DNA of 26,819 bases, from assembly GCA_002327255.1 (NCBI GenBank), contig DCUM01000165.1, forward strand, positions 12,520 through 39,338, in the 5' to 3' direction. This document shows, piece after piece, positions 8,335-17,100 of this stretch. The stretch's first letter is position 1. The number at the start of each line of letters is the position of its first letter. The DNA is from a bacterium UBA2214 (GTDB lineage: Bacteria > Zhuqueibacterota > Zhuqueibacteria > Residuimicrobiales > Residuimicrobiaceae). Made by a program: the position numbers and the translations under genes. The notes beneath the pieces were generated by a model. The model did not search any database. It had not been told where the DNA came from and saw only the letters and a list, made by a program, of their open reading frames with translations.

Positions 8335-9528
8335 ATGGAAAATAAATCCGAGCGACAACAATTTGTAGAGAAGAAACGCCCCGGGCGCACCATCTGGTTG
8401 CTGGCCATGGGCCATTTCGCCAACGATACCTACTCCGGCTTTCTCGCCCCGCTGCAGCCGCTCCTGATGCAACAAATCGGTTACAGCCTCACGCTGGCCG
8501 GCCTGCTGACCTCGATTCAGGCGGTGGCCACCTCCATCATGCAGCCGGTTTTCGGCCTGATTACCGACAAGTTGCGCCGGCCGTGGCTGGTGATTCTCGG
8601 TCCCCTGGTGACCGCCCTCTTCATCGGCACGCTGGGCCTGTGGCGCAGCTATGAGGGTCTGGCCGTCCTCATTCTGCTCGGCGGTCTGGGCACGGCCGCA
8701 TTTCACCCCCAGGCCGCCGCCCTGGCCGGCCAGGAAAGCCGGGCGCGGCGCGGCATGAACATGTCGCTGTTCGTCACCGGCGGCAATGCGGGACATGCCC
8801 TGGGACCGCTGATCATTCTGACCGTGGTATCGCTGTGGGGATTGAAATACAGCTACCTCACCATGATCTATGGCATCATCGTCGTGGCCATATTATGGCG
8901 TTTTCTGCCCCGCGAGCTGCCGGCCGCTCCGCAGGGCCGCAAAATTCCACTGCGCTGGTCGGTGTTGAAGAGCGGCCGTTTTTATGCCCTCTTTCTGGTC
9001 TGGCTGATCGTCTTTGTACGTGCCTTCATCATTTCCGCCTTTCTCACTTTTGGTCCCATCTATCTCACCCAGCAGAATTTTTCCCTGCTGGCGGCGGGCT
9101 CCGCCAATACCCTCTTCGAAATCTGCGGGGCAGGAGGCATCATTCTCGGCGGCTTCCTTTCGGATCGCATCGGCCACAAGCCGGTGATCGTACTCTCTCT
9201 CATCGGCGCGCTGCCCTTCTTTTGGCTTTTTTTGCACACCTCCGGTGCCATCAGTTTTGTCCAACTCGGCATCGCCGGCTTTTTTCTCTACTCCTCCATC
9301 TCGGTGAACATCATCATGGGGCAGGAACTTTTTCCGCAGCAAGCCGGAACGATTTCCTCTCTGATGATGGGATTTGCGTGGGGCATGGGCGGGCTGTGCA
9401 TCACGCCGCTCGGCGCCATCGCGGAACGGATGGGTACGAAATTCGCCCTGCAAACCATGCTTTTTGTGCTGCTGTTCGCCATTGTGGCCGCTTTTTTCAT
9501 CCCCTCCGCCCGTAAAGCGCAGAGGTAG
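8335..9528 (+). CDS. MFS transporter, fosmidomycin-resistance (Fsr) type
   Basis: A 397-residue inner-membrane transporter with about 12 hydrophobic helices, a normal MFS length. The N-terminus GHFANDTYSGFLAPLQPLL and the segment GTAAFHPQAAALAG are characteristic of the Fsr subgroup, whose founding member exports fosmidomycin. The loop ITDKLRRPWL and the mid-protein GGFLSDRIGHKPV correspond to the two MFS A-like motifs. The real substrate cannot be read from sequence; many Fsr homologues have no known drug. The ribosome site is weak (GATGG). selA begins 60 bases downstream on the same strand, so co-transcription is likely. Confidence 0.88.
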   Translation: MENKSERQQFVEKKRPGRTIWLLAMGHFANDTYSGFLAPLQPLLMQQIGYSLTLAGLLTSIQAVATSIMQPVFGLITDKLRRPWLVILGPLVTALFIGTLGLWRSYEGLAVLILLGGLGTAAFHPQAAALAGQESRARRGMNMSLFVTGGNAGHALGPLIILTVVSLWGLKYSYLTMIYGIIVVAILWRFLPRELPAAPQGRKIPLRWSVLKSGRFYALFLVWLIVFVRAFIISAFLTFGPIYLTQQNFSLLAAGSANTLFEICGAGGIILGGFLSDRIGHKPVIVLSLIGALPFFWLFLHTSGAISFVQLGIAGFFLYSSISVNIIMGQELFPQQAGTISSLMMGFAWGMGGLCITPLGAIAERMGTKFALQTMLFVLLFAIVAAFFIPSARKAQR

Positions 9529-9588
9529 GGGATACAACTCGCTGCTGCCATCACAGGAATCGCGTGACCTCAGAAACCGGGTGACGTC

Positions 9589-10986
9589 ATGAAAAAAGAG
9601 AATCCTCATATCCATCTTCCCGCCATGGATTTGCTCCTCAGTCAGCCTGCGGTGCAAAAATGGCAGGGAATCTATTCCTCCGCGCTGATCAAGCAATTTC
9701 TGCGCGAAATTCTCGATGAATTTCGCCGCTGCATGCCGGCGCAGCCGCGCAGCCGCGAAGAATGGCTGGAGCTGGCCGTGCAGGAGTTGGAGGAACGCAT
9801 CGCTTCATTCGCCCGGCCGCGGCTGCGGCCGGTGATCAATGCCACGGGAATCATCCTCCATACCGGCCTGGGCCGCGCGCCCTATGCCGCCGCAGCGCAG
9901 GAAAATGTCGCGCGCATCATGGCGGGGTACTCGAATCTGGAACTGGACATGGCGAGCGGCAAACGCGGCGAACGCACCGATCATATCGAGTCCCTGTTAT
10001 GCGGACTCTGCGGCGCTGCAGCCGCCGCCGTGGTCAACAATAACGCCGCCGCGGTGCTGCTGGCGCTGAACACGCTGTGTTACGGCAAGGAGGCGATCAT
10101 TTCGCGCGGCCAGCTCATCGAAATCGGCGGCTCCTTCCGCCTTCCCGATGTCATGGAGAAGAGCGGCACGCGCATGCGGGAAATCGGCACCACCAACAAG
10201 ACCAGATTGAAAGATTACGAGAAAGCCCTTTCGGCGCAGACGGGTGCGGTGGTGGTGGCGCATACCTCCAATTACCGCGTGCTCGGATTCACCGAGGAAC
10301 CGGCTTTGGCGGAGATTGTCGAGGTGGCGCACCGCCAGGGCATCCCGGTCATCCATGACCTCGGCGGTGGCGTGCTGGTGGACTTGCGCCGTCTCGGATT
10401 GCCGCCCGAGCCGCTGGTGCAGGAGAGCCTCGCCGCGGGCGTGGATGTGGTCACCTTCAGCGGCGACAAGATCCTCGGCGGTCCGCAGGCCGGGCTCCTG
10501 GCTGGTGCGGCCAAATATATCGAGCCGATCCGCGCCAATGCCCTGATGCGTGCACTGCGCTGCGACAAGCTGGTCTACGCGGCGCTGGAAGCCACCCTGC
10601 GCCTCTATTATCACGATAAGACGCTGCTGCAGGAACTGACCACCTTGAAAATGCTCAGCGACGCGCCGCCCGTGGTGTTGCGCCGGGCGGAACAGCTGCT
10701 CAGCCTGATCGAGCCAGCCGTGCACAAGTCCGCGCGTTTGACGATTCGCGAGACCAAGGCCCAGGCGGGCAGCGGCGCCCTGCCGCTGGAAAAGATCGCC
10801 AGCTATGGCGTGGTGCTCACCCCCGCGGATGGCAAATGCAGCGAGTGGGCCGCACGGCTGCGCCAGGCCAGCGTGCCGGTGGTGGGTTACATCGATGGGG
10901 ACGAGATCACCCTCGATCTGCGCACAGTACGGGACGAGGAGGTGGAGACCGTTGCGGAGATGATCAATGAGGTGTGTTTATCTTGA
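9589..10986 (+). CDS. selA: L-seryl-tRNA(Sec) selenium transferase SelA
   Basis: PLP enzyme that converts seryl-tRNA(Sec) to selenocysteinyl-tRNA(Sec) using selenophosphate. It has 465 residues, matching the usual length near 460. Visible are the helical N-terminal tRNA-binding part (residues 1-75), RPVINATGIILHTGLGRAP (about 80-98), the tract GYSNLELDMASGKRGER, the conserved REIGTTNKT, and the PLP-lysine motif TFSGDKILGGPQAG with Lys about 294. The C-terminal domain is complete. The gene follows the MFS transporter. Neither selB, selC (tRNA-Sec) nor selD lies in the window, and no in-frame TGA selenoprotein was found, so the rest of the pathway must be elsewhere. It ends tail-to-tail, overlapping a decayed pyruvate-kinase-like frame. 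Confidence 0.96.
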   Translation: MKKENPHIHLPAMDLLLSQPAVQKWQGIYSSALIKQFLREILDEFRRCMPAQPRSREEWLELAVQELEERIASFARPRLRPVINATGIILHTGLGRAPYAAAAQENVARIMAGYSNLELDMASGKRGERTDHIESLLCGLCGAAAAAVVNNNAAAVLLALNTLCYGKEAIISRGQLIEIGGSFRLPDVMEKSGTRMREIGTTNKTRLKDYEKALSAQTGAVVVAHTSNYRVLGFTEEPALAEIVEVAHRQGIPVIHDLGGGVLVDLRRLGLPPEPLVQESLAAGVDVVTFSGDKILGGPQAGLLAGAAKYIEPIRANALMRALRCDKLVYAALEATLRLYYHDKTLLQELTTLKMLSDAPPVVLRRAEQLLSLIEPAVHKSARLTIRETKAQAGSGALPLEKIASYGVVLTPADGKCSEWAARLRQASVPVVGYIDGDEITLDLRTVRDEEVETVAEMINEVCLS

Positions 10987-11390
10987 TCATGCAGGCCTCT
11001 ATTTCTTTCCGGAAAGCCGTCATATCCACACCATCGCGCACACAGGATATCGCATAAGAAATGCCGGGGAAATCACTGGTCGCCGCGACGATCGCGCGGT
11101 CTCTGTCGGAAAAGCCTTCCCGCCGGCAGGGGCATCCCGCGATGGTGATGCCCTTGCGGCTGCTGACGGCCCCACCGCCATTTGCTGCCCTGCAAATCCA
11201 GCGTCACCGGGATCCTCTCGCCCGGCTGCGCCTTGAAAGATCGCAACCGCTCCAGCCACTGCAGCGTATCGTGCAAGCTCAGGTGCGAAGTATTGAGCCG
11301 GAAAGCGGTGGCGCCGGCTTCCAGGAGCTGCTGCCAGGCGTCTTCCGTAGCTGTGGCAGGACCGAGGGTGGTGATGAGGTCATAATTCAT
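10964..11390 (-). pseudogene. Frameshifted, truncated pyruvate-kinase-like relic
   Basis: From ATG 11390 the protein begins NYDLITTLGPATATEDAW, then FRLNTSHLSLHD and VTLDLQGSKWR. These match the N-terminal pyruvate kinase pattern TLGPAS / RLNFSH / D.(K/Q)G.K.R. The frame then breaks; removing one base from the four-C run at 11170-11173 restores it and gives FSDRDRAIVAA, ISYAISCVRDGVD and FRKEIEA before a stop at 10964. Even repaired it has only about 142 residues, against about 470 in pyruvate kinase. It lacks the B domain, the lysine/metal site and the whole C-terminal part. It overlaps the last 23 bases of selA. Sequencing error could explain the shift but not the truncation. Confidence 0.7.
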
Positions 11391-11611
11391 CTCTGGCGAT
11401 ATCCTTTTTTTATGCTGTGCAGCCTAATTTGCCATTGATCGCTGCCCGCGCAATGATATTCTCACTTCAAAACGGCACAGAATCCATTTGCAGGGAATTT
11501 GCAGCGATAGCAAGGATAAAAACCTTGCAAATCTCTTGTGTTGAGCGTATATTTTATGAAATATAAATTACCGTACGGTTCGTACCCGGGAGGAAGGGCA
11601 GGGCTGGCGTC
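11391..11611. other. Intergenic region upstream of the YciO-type gene
   Basis: These 221 bases between the leftward pyruvate-kinase relic and the rightward YciO-type gene become AT-rich toward 11560. Apart from the promoter and the short palindromes noted near 11549-11579, nothing coding is seen. Confidence 0.5.
11525..11553 (+). promoter_or_regulatory. Sigma-70-type promoter for the YciO-type gene
   Basis: TTGCAA (11525-11530), a 17-base spacer and TATATT (11548-11553) form a good -35/-10 pair. Transcription would start near 11560. The perfect 10-bp palindrome ACCGTACGGT at 11570-11579 lies just after that point, where a repressor could act. The AGGAAGG ribosome site is at 11591-11597. Confidence 0.5.
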
Positions 11612-12226
11612 ATGTTGCGTCTTGAAATATTACCCGAATACCCCGCGGAATACCGCATTCAGCAGGCCGTACAGGCGCTGCGCGAAGGGCATCTGATCAT
11701 TTACCCGACCGACACCGTCTATGGCCTGGGCTGCGATCTGACCAGCAAGCGCGGCGTTGAAAGGATTTACCAGCTCAAGGGCAACGACAAACGCAAACTG
11801 CTCAGCTTCATCTGTCCGGATCTCAAGGAGATCGCCCAGTATGCGCGCGTCTCCACGCCCGCTTACAAGATCATGAAGCGCCTGACGCCCGGCCCATACA
11901 CGTTCATCCTCGAGGCGAGCCGGCTGGTGCCCAAGATACTTTTGGAAAAACGAAAAACCGTGGGCATCCGCGTGCCCGATCATCCCATCTGCAGCCGGCT
12001 TCTGAATGCGCTCGGCAAGCCCATCATCAGCACCAGCGCCACCCTGGCCGGGCAGCCCTATATGAACGATATCGATGAAATCGCGGATATTTTCGAGAAT
12101 ACCGTCGAGGTGCTCATCGACAGCGGGCCTGGCGGCCTCGAAGCGTCCAGCGTCATCGATCTGAGCGGCGATAGGCCGCACGTTCTGCGCGCCGGCAAAG
12201 GCGATGTGTCGATGTTTGCGGGATAG
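11612..12226 (+). CDS. YciO/Sua5/TsaC-type threonylcarbamoyl-AMP synthase family protein
   Basis: A 204-residue single-domain protein of the YrdC fold. TsaC/Sua5 enzymes make threonylcarbamoyl-AMP for the t6A37 tRNA modification. Supporting motifs are GHLIIYPTDTVYGLGCDL (about 25-42), KGNDKRKLLSFICPDL, LTPGPYTFILEA, VGIRVPDHPIC, PIISTSAT and a C-terminal SSVIDLSG. The tract 'KRK.LSFICPDL..I.QYA' is typical of the YciO branch, whose role in t6A is less certain than that of TsaC. I therefore leave the exact activity open. It is cytoplasmic, without a signal sequence. An own promoter lies upstream. Confidence 0.88.
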   Translation: MLRLEILPEYPAEYRIQQAVQALREGHLIIYPTDTVYGLGCDLTSKRGVERIYQLKGNDKRKLLSFICPDLKEIAQYARVSTPAYKIMKRLTPGPYTFILEASRLVPKILLEKRKTVGIRVPDHPICSRLLNALGKPIISTSATLAGQPYMNDIDEIADIFENTVEVLIDSGPGGLEASSVIDLSGDRPHVLRAGKGDVSMFAG

Positions 12227-12502
12227 GCATATCTCATCCGGCGCGGTCCAAAATGCCTTCTCCCGCGGAGACGCAGAAGCGCGGAGAAATGAAACCACGG
12301 AATCGACTTTGCCTGCGCAAAGCAAGAATGGCAATGAGGTGCTGATTGAGCAGCAAGCCGGAAGCCCCGCCGCTCGCAGAGACAGGCACGGGAGTATATA
12401 CGATCATGCCTCTGTGAGGAAATGATCATTTTCTTACCGTATCCTCGTTGTGACTCATTGTCAAATTCAGCGCCTGGAATAAATCTGGAGAATCCCTTGA
12501 AA
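12227..12502. other. Intergenic region, 276 bases
   Basis: Two short frames cross it without ribosome sites or recognisable features. The GCAGAAGCGCGGAGA tract near 12270 looks like a degenerate simple repeat. No terminator or clear promoter was identified. Confidence 0.4.
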
Positions 12503-13633
12503 ATGCAGCGTTTTTTTCTTTTCATCCCCATCACGCTCCTGTTGCTGGTCTCCGTCCATGCCCAGGTCATCACCCTGGCGGCGCCCGGCGACGTGACCGA
12601 CCTCATCGAAGAGACCGGGCGTGAATTCGTTCCCGAGCGTCGGCTGGCCGTTTATAACGTAAAAGCCGAGTTGCAGAACGACACCCTGATCGTCAGGGGT
12701 GAGACCACGCTCCCGGTGGCACGGGATTCGCTGCTCAGCCGTCTGGCGCGGTTGAAAATAGAACCGAACCTCTTCAGCATCATCACGCTGCCCCTGGCGA
12801 GCCTGGGCGAAAAAACGCAAGGCGTGATCACGGTGAGCACAGCGCCGCTGCGCAGCGGACCGGACATCGATTTTGAGATGGTCAACCAGGGCATCCTCGG
12901 CGAAGCCGTCACCATCCTCCGCCACGCGGGTATGTTCTGGTATATTCAACTGAGCGATGGATACGTCGGCTATATGATGAATTCTTCCATCGCAACCATG
13001 AACAAAGAAGAATTTGCCGCCTGGCAGGCGCGGCCCAAACTCCTCTTCCAGGACAATTTCGGCCAGGTCTACAGCGAGAAAAGAACGGATTCCTATCCCG
13101 TCTGCGATCTGACCGAAGGCGTGGTCGTGGCGCGAGAGAAAAAAGAGGGCAAATGGTGGCGTGTGACTCTTCCGGATGGACGCGGCGGTTTTGTCCTGAA
13201 AAACCAGGTGCGCACCATGGAGGAGTATCTCTCCCAACCCAGGCCCAAACCCGAGCAGCTGGTGCATACGGCGCGCTGTTTCACGGGTCATCCCTACCTC
13301 TGGGGCGGCCTGACCAGCAAAGGATTCGACTGTTCCGGTTTCACCAAGGCCATCTACCGCCATTACAACATCACCCTTCCCCGTGACGCCAACATGCAGG
13401 TCCATGCCGGCACGCCCATCGAAATGGATTCCACCTACACCCATCTGCAGCCCGGCGACCTGCTCTTCTTCGGCCGCTCCCTGCAGCGCATCACCCATGT
13501 CGGCATGTATATCGGGGAGCAGAAATTCATCCACAGCGACGGCCGGGTGCGCCTCAACAGCTTCAATCCGGCGGATGCGGAATACAGCGCCTATCGCGTC
13601 AAGGGTCTGCGGGCCGTGCGGAGAATCTTGTAG
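12503..13633 (+). CDS. Secreted SH3b-NlpC/P60 cysteine peptidase (peptidoglycan endopeptidase)
   Basis: Predicted to cut gamma-D-glutamyl-diamino-acid links in cell-wall peptides; the layout resembles YkfC-type enzymes. From ATG 12503 it has 376 residues. Residues 1-20 are a signal peptide (RFFLFIPITLLLLVSVHAQ). Two SH3b-like segments occupy about 105-165 and 175-240 (for example VSTAPLRSGPD ... FWYIQLSDGYVGYM, and WWRVTLPDGRGGFV). The catalytic domain spans 250-376. It has Cys277 in GFDCSGFTK, His332 in RITHVGMYIG and a third polar His344 in FIHSDG, plus HLQPGDLLFFG. The frame is open to 12422, but the added 27 residues would precede the signal peptide. The product probably acts in the periplasm. 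Confidence 0.9.
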   Translation: MQRFFLFIPITLLLLVSVHAQVITLAAPGDVTDLIEETGREFVPERRLAVYNVKAELQNDTLIVRGETTLPVARDSLLSRLARLKIEPNLFSIITLPLASLGEKTQGVITVSTAPLRSGPDIDFEMVNQGILGEAVTILRHAGMFWYIQLSDGYVGYMMNSSIATMNKEEFAAWQARPKLLFQDNFGQVYSEKRTDSYPVCDLTEGVVVAREKKEGKWWRVTLPDGRGGFVLKNQVRTMEEYLSQPRPKPEQLVHTARCFTGHPYLWGGLTSKGFDCSGFTKAIYRHYNITLPRDANMQVHAGTPIEMDSTYTHLQPGDLLFFGRSLQRITHVGMYIGEQKFIHSDGRVRLNSFNPADAEYSAYRVKGLRAVRRIL

Positions 13634-13956
13634 ATTTTAGCGGTATTACTTGCATTTATTAAATTTATGTTTTAAATTCATGGTACAGGGTTATTGGCCA
13701 GGTTCCGTAAATAGCCCCCTGGCCCACCGTGCTTCCAGTGCCCGCATCTTTGACTTGACACCCATCCGCATTCATCCGTCTCGTGCATCTCTGCCCGGCA
13801 GCCCCGAGTTTCATCTTGTTCTTTTTTGATCCACAGCACACTATATGGTGTTAATTTCTCTATATTATAGTAAAAGAACCCGTGTGCTCGCAGTCTCTAA
13901 AGATTTTCTCTGCGTTTCTCTCCATTTTCCGTACATACTAGTAGTAGACGAGTTCA

Positions 13957-13986
13957 TTCAATCATAACATATCATTATCTTATACT
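13957..13986 (+). promoter_or_regulatory. Candidate promoter for the LamG-containing cargo gene
   Basis: TTCAAT (13957-13962), 18 bases, then TATACT (13981-13986). The -10 is five of six; the -35 is weak. The predicted start near 13993 gives a leader of about 120 bases before ATG 14115. Other AT-rich stretches upstream (13840-13875) could also serve. Confidence 0.35.
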
Positions 13987-13996
13987 ACCGGGGTAA

Positions 13997-14008
13997 AAGG
14001 AGGTGATC
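13997..14008 (+). promoter_or_regulatory. Near full-length Shine-Dalgarno sequence in leader
   Basis: AAGGAGGTGATC is complementary to the conserved 3' end of 16S rRNA over 12 bases. The only in-frame start nearby is GTG 14019, about 15 bases from the AGGAGG core, which would add 32 residues before the signal peptide. Bases 13999-14006 can pair with TCACCTTC at 14069-14076, so the site may be masked in the RNA. Confidence 0.45.
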
Positions 14009-14114
14009 AGGGAAAAGAGTGTTTCAAGCCGATGATCATGCCATGAACCGAATCAGAAAACCGCAGCGTCACCTTCCGGGCGTGATTACTAAAGTTTTTA
14101 AGAAGGAGAATGAA

Positions 14115-17100
14115 ATGAAAACCAAGATCTATTTACTTTTAATGTTATGCCTGCTCGTTCCAGCCGCTCTCTGGGCCATTGGCAACGCGGGCTACGCACT
14201 GAGTTTTGATGGAACGGACGACGCTGTCATCGTTCCGGATAATGCGCTCCTGGACAATCTCGCCGGTGATTACACCATCGAGGCCTGGATCAACGTCAAC
14301 GGCTACACCAACTACGACCGCATCGCGGATCGCGACGGTGTCTTCGCCTTTTATCTCGGCGCCAGCAACAGCTTCGGCTTTCGTGGCCCACTGGGCAGCC
14401 CTGAGCTGAATGCCCCGATCAACACGGTCACGGCCGGCTGGCACCATGTCGCGGTTCGCGTCGTCGACAATGCGGGCACCTACACCGGGACGCTCTTCTA
14501 TGATGGCGCCCCTGTGGCCAGCCTGAGCGATGCCTCCCTGAACCTGCCGGCAAATACCACCCCCCTGGCCATCGGCAACCGCGCCGCTCTCGATCGCTCC
14601 TTCAACGGCACCCTCGATGAAGTACGAATCTGGAGCGTCGCCCGCAGCAATGGGGATATCCAGACCAACCGCGGCGTCGTCATTCCCGCCGCGACAGCGG
14701 GATTACTCGCCCTCTATCGCATGGACGAGGGTACGGGGCAGGTCGTCAATGATCTCACCGCCAACAACCTCGATGGCGGTCGCGGCTCCGACGCGGTCAA
14801 TCCCGATGCGAATGATCCGGCCTGGCTGGTCTCCACCGCGCCCATCGGCTTCAATCTGCTTGCGCCCAACGGCGGGGTTCTCAATGCCGGCGCTGCGGTT
14901 GCGGTCACCTGGGCGGTCAATCCTGCACTCGCCACAGTCGACCTGCTCATCAGCTTTGACGGCGTCAAATTTCTGGTCTGGAGTGCGGGCGTTGCCAACA
15001 CCGGCACGGCCAATCTGATTGCGCCGGCCTACCCGACGACGGCGGCCGTTGTCAAGGTCGCCAATCCGGCCAATGCCGCCGAGTTTGATGTCAGCGACAA
15101 CCCCATCACCATTGACATGACCGGCTTCGTGCCCGCCTACATCACCCGCGAAGCGGAGAGCGCCACCCTCTATGGCTCGAATATGTACGTCCTGAGTGAT
15201 GGCGAAGCCTTTGACTGCAAATTTATCTTCAGCTCGAAAAACTATGTCGCCAGCAACTATGCGGACATCTCCTTCAATGTGCCCGTGGCCGGCCTCTATG
15301 TGGTCTGGGCCCGTGTCATGGGACCCGGCGGTGAACGTAACTCCTGGCGCGTTTCCATGAATGGCGGCCCCATTCTCGATTACCACGTGCCCAGTGCCGG
15401 CTATCACTGGAGATGGGATCAGGTCTCGAATGGCCCGAGCATCTCCACGCCCATCGACGATCCGGTCTACTTTTACCTCACGGCCGGTGCACACACCATC
15501 CGCTTCATCGATCGCGAACATTACACGCGTCTCGATCGCATCACGGTCACCAACAACCTCAATCCGTCGCTCAGTCTGCCGGAACCGAACAAATGGATTC
15601 GCATTACCGATCCGACCGATGAAATGTATGGCGCAGACAAGCCCAAACTCTATCGCAACGAACCCTATGAGATCAAGTGGACCTCCTACAACATCGGCAG
15701 CACGGTCACCATCGAATTCTCCATCGATGAAGGACGCACCTACCCCTACCTGATCGCACGCGGTACCGCCAATGATGGCTCATTCCTGTGGACCGTCCCC
15801 GATGTCATCACCGAAAATGGTGTCTTGCGCATCTCGGCGGGCAATGGCACGGACTGCCCGATGGATATGAGTTTTGAAGAGCTTCACATCACCAATCCAC
15901 CACCGGCGGTCGTCGTCGTTGCGCCCAATGGCGGTGAAGTCCTGGTGGCCGGCACCACGACTCAGGTCACCTGGACCAACAAGTACTACACCGGCAACGT
16001 CACGCTCTCCTACAGTTTGAACAACGGGGCGACCTGGACGGTGATCACCAGCAACCTGGTCAACACCGGCGCCTATGCCTGGGCCATTCCGGCTGATATC
16101 GCCTCGACGCAGTGTCTCGTCAAAGTCGCGGATGCCACCACCGCCTCCCCGATGGATGTCAGCAATGCGGTGTTCACCATCGCGGCTCCGCCACCGCCTC
16201 CGGCGCCGGACGGCATCACCGTCAGCGAGCCCAATGGCGGCGAAATCTGGGAAGTGGGAACGGTTCGCGCCGTGACCTGGACCGTCGATGGATTTGACGA
16301 TCTGGTCAACGTCTACTTCTCCTCCGACAATGGCGTCAACTGGACGACACTGGTCACCGATGTCGCCGCGACCGGTATCTACGAATGGACGATCCCCAAC
16401 GTCCTTTCAACGCAGTGCCTCATCAAAGTGGCCGAGAGCACGACCGCTACCCCCTTTGATATCAGCGATGCGCAATTCTCCATTGTCGCACCCGGAAGCA
16501 CGGAACCCGAACCGGATTATGCGTTGCGTTTTGACGGCATGAACGATCTCGTCACGGTACCCAATGCGCCGAGTCTCAATGTGAGCGGTTCTTTCACCAT
16601 TGAATTCTGGATGAAGACGGAAGACCCGGCGCAGAAATGGCGCCGTATCCTGGAAAAAGGTTCCTGGGATGAGTACTATATCGCTTTCTATGGCACCACC
16701 GGACGCATGTGCGGCGCGCTGCGCACGGCCATCCCCGGCGGTTCGCGCATGGACAACATCCTCGGGCCGAGCACCTCTCTGATGGCTGCCAACGCCTGGA
16801 TTCACGTCGCCGCCACCTTCGACGGTACCACGGCAAAGATGTACATCAACGGCCATCTCGAATCGACGAAAGCGGCCACCGTTTCACCGCGCAGCCTGAT
16901 AAATGATCTGATCATCGGCGGTGCCAAACATGCTGCAACCTATGAATACCATTACCAGGGCGTACTGGATGAACTGCGCATCTGGAATGGAGCGCGCAGT
17001 GAGGCGCAGATCGTCGCCGGCATGTTCGTGCAACTCGATGGCAGCGAAGCCGGTCTGGCCGCCTACTATCCCTTCAACGAGGGCAGCGGCCAGGTGGCCG

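Larger units (their letters stand above)
13634..14114 (+). other. Long AT-rich leader upstream of the LamG gene
   Basis: This 481-base stretch contains no credible gene. It holds a GGCCAGG/CCTGGCC hairpin near 13695-13730, an inverted pair AGCACAC (13835-13841) / GTGTGCT (13882-13888) around an AT-rich core, a promoter-like element (13957-13986), and an anti-16S-type Shine-Dalgarno sequence (13997-14008). The segment TCTCTGCGTTTCTCTCC near 13910 looks like a degenerate dispersed repeat. Confidence 0.45.

Noticed and set aside
11525..11600. tRNA-Sec (selC) or another RNA gene near selA
   Set aside because: No cloverleaf-compatible arms, T-loop or CCA-like end was found in 10987-11611.
12258..12300. 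GCAGAAGCGCGGAGA tract, and TCTCTGCGTTTCTCTCC near 13910, as an insertion or REP element
   Set aside because: They resemble degenerate dispersed repeats, but two short imperfect tracts without ends or direct repeats cannot support an element call.
12467..13534. 355-codon open frame on the minus strand
   Set aside because: It is antisense to the NlpC/P60 peptidase with its complete Cys/His/His site; the minus-strand translation is low-complexity and unrecognisable.
14703..15521. 272-codon open frame antisense to the LamG protein
   Set aside because: No ribosome site or domain; it is rich in Gly/Asp/Ile/Arg, as expected from the complementary strand of repetitive beta-sandwich codons.
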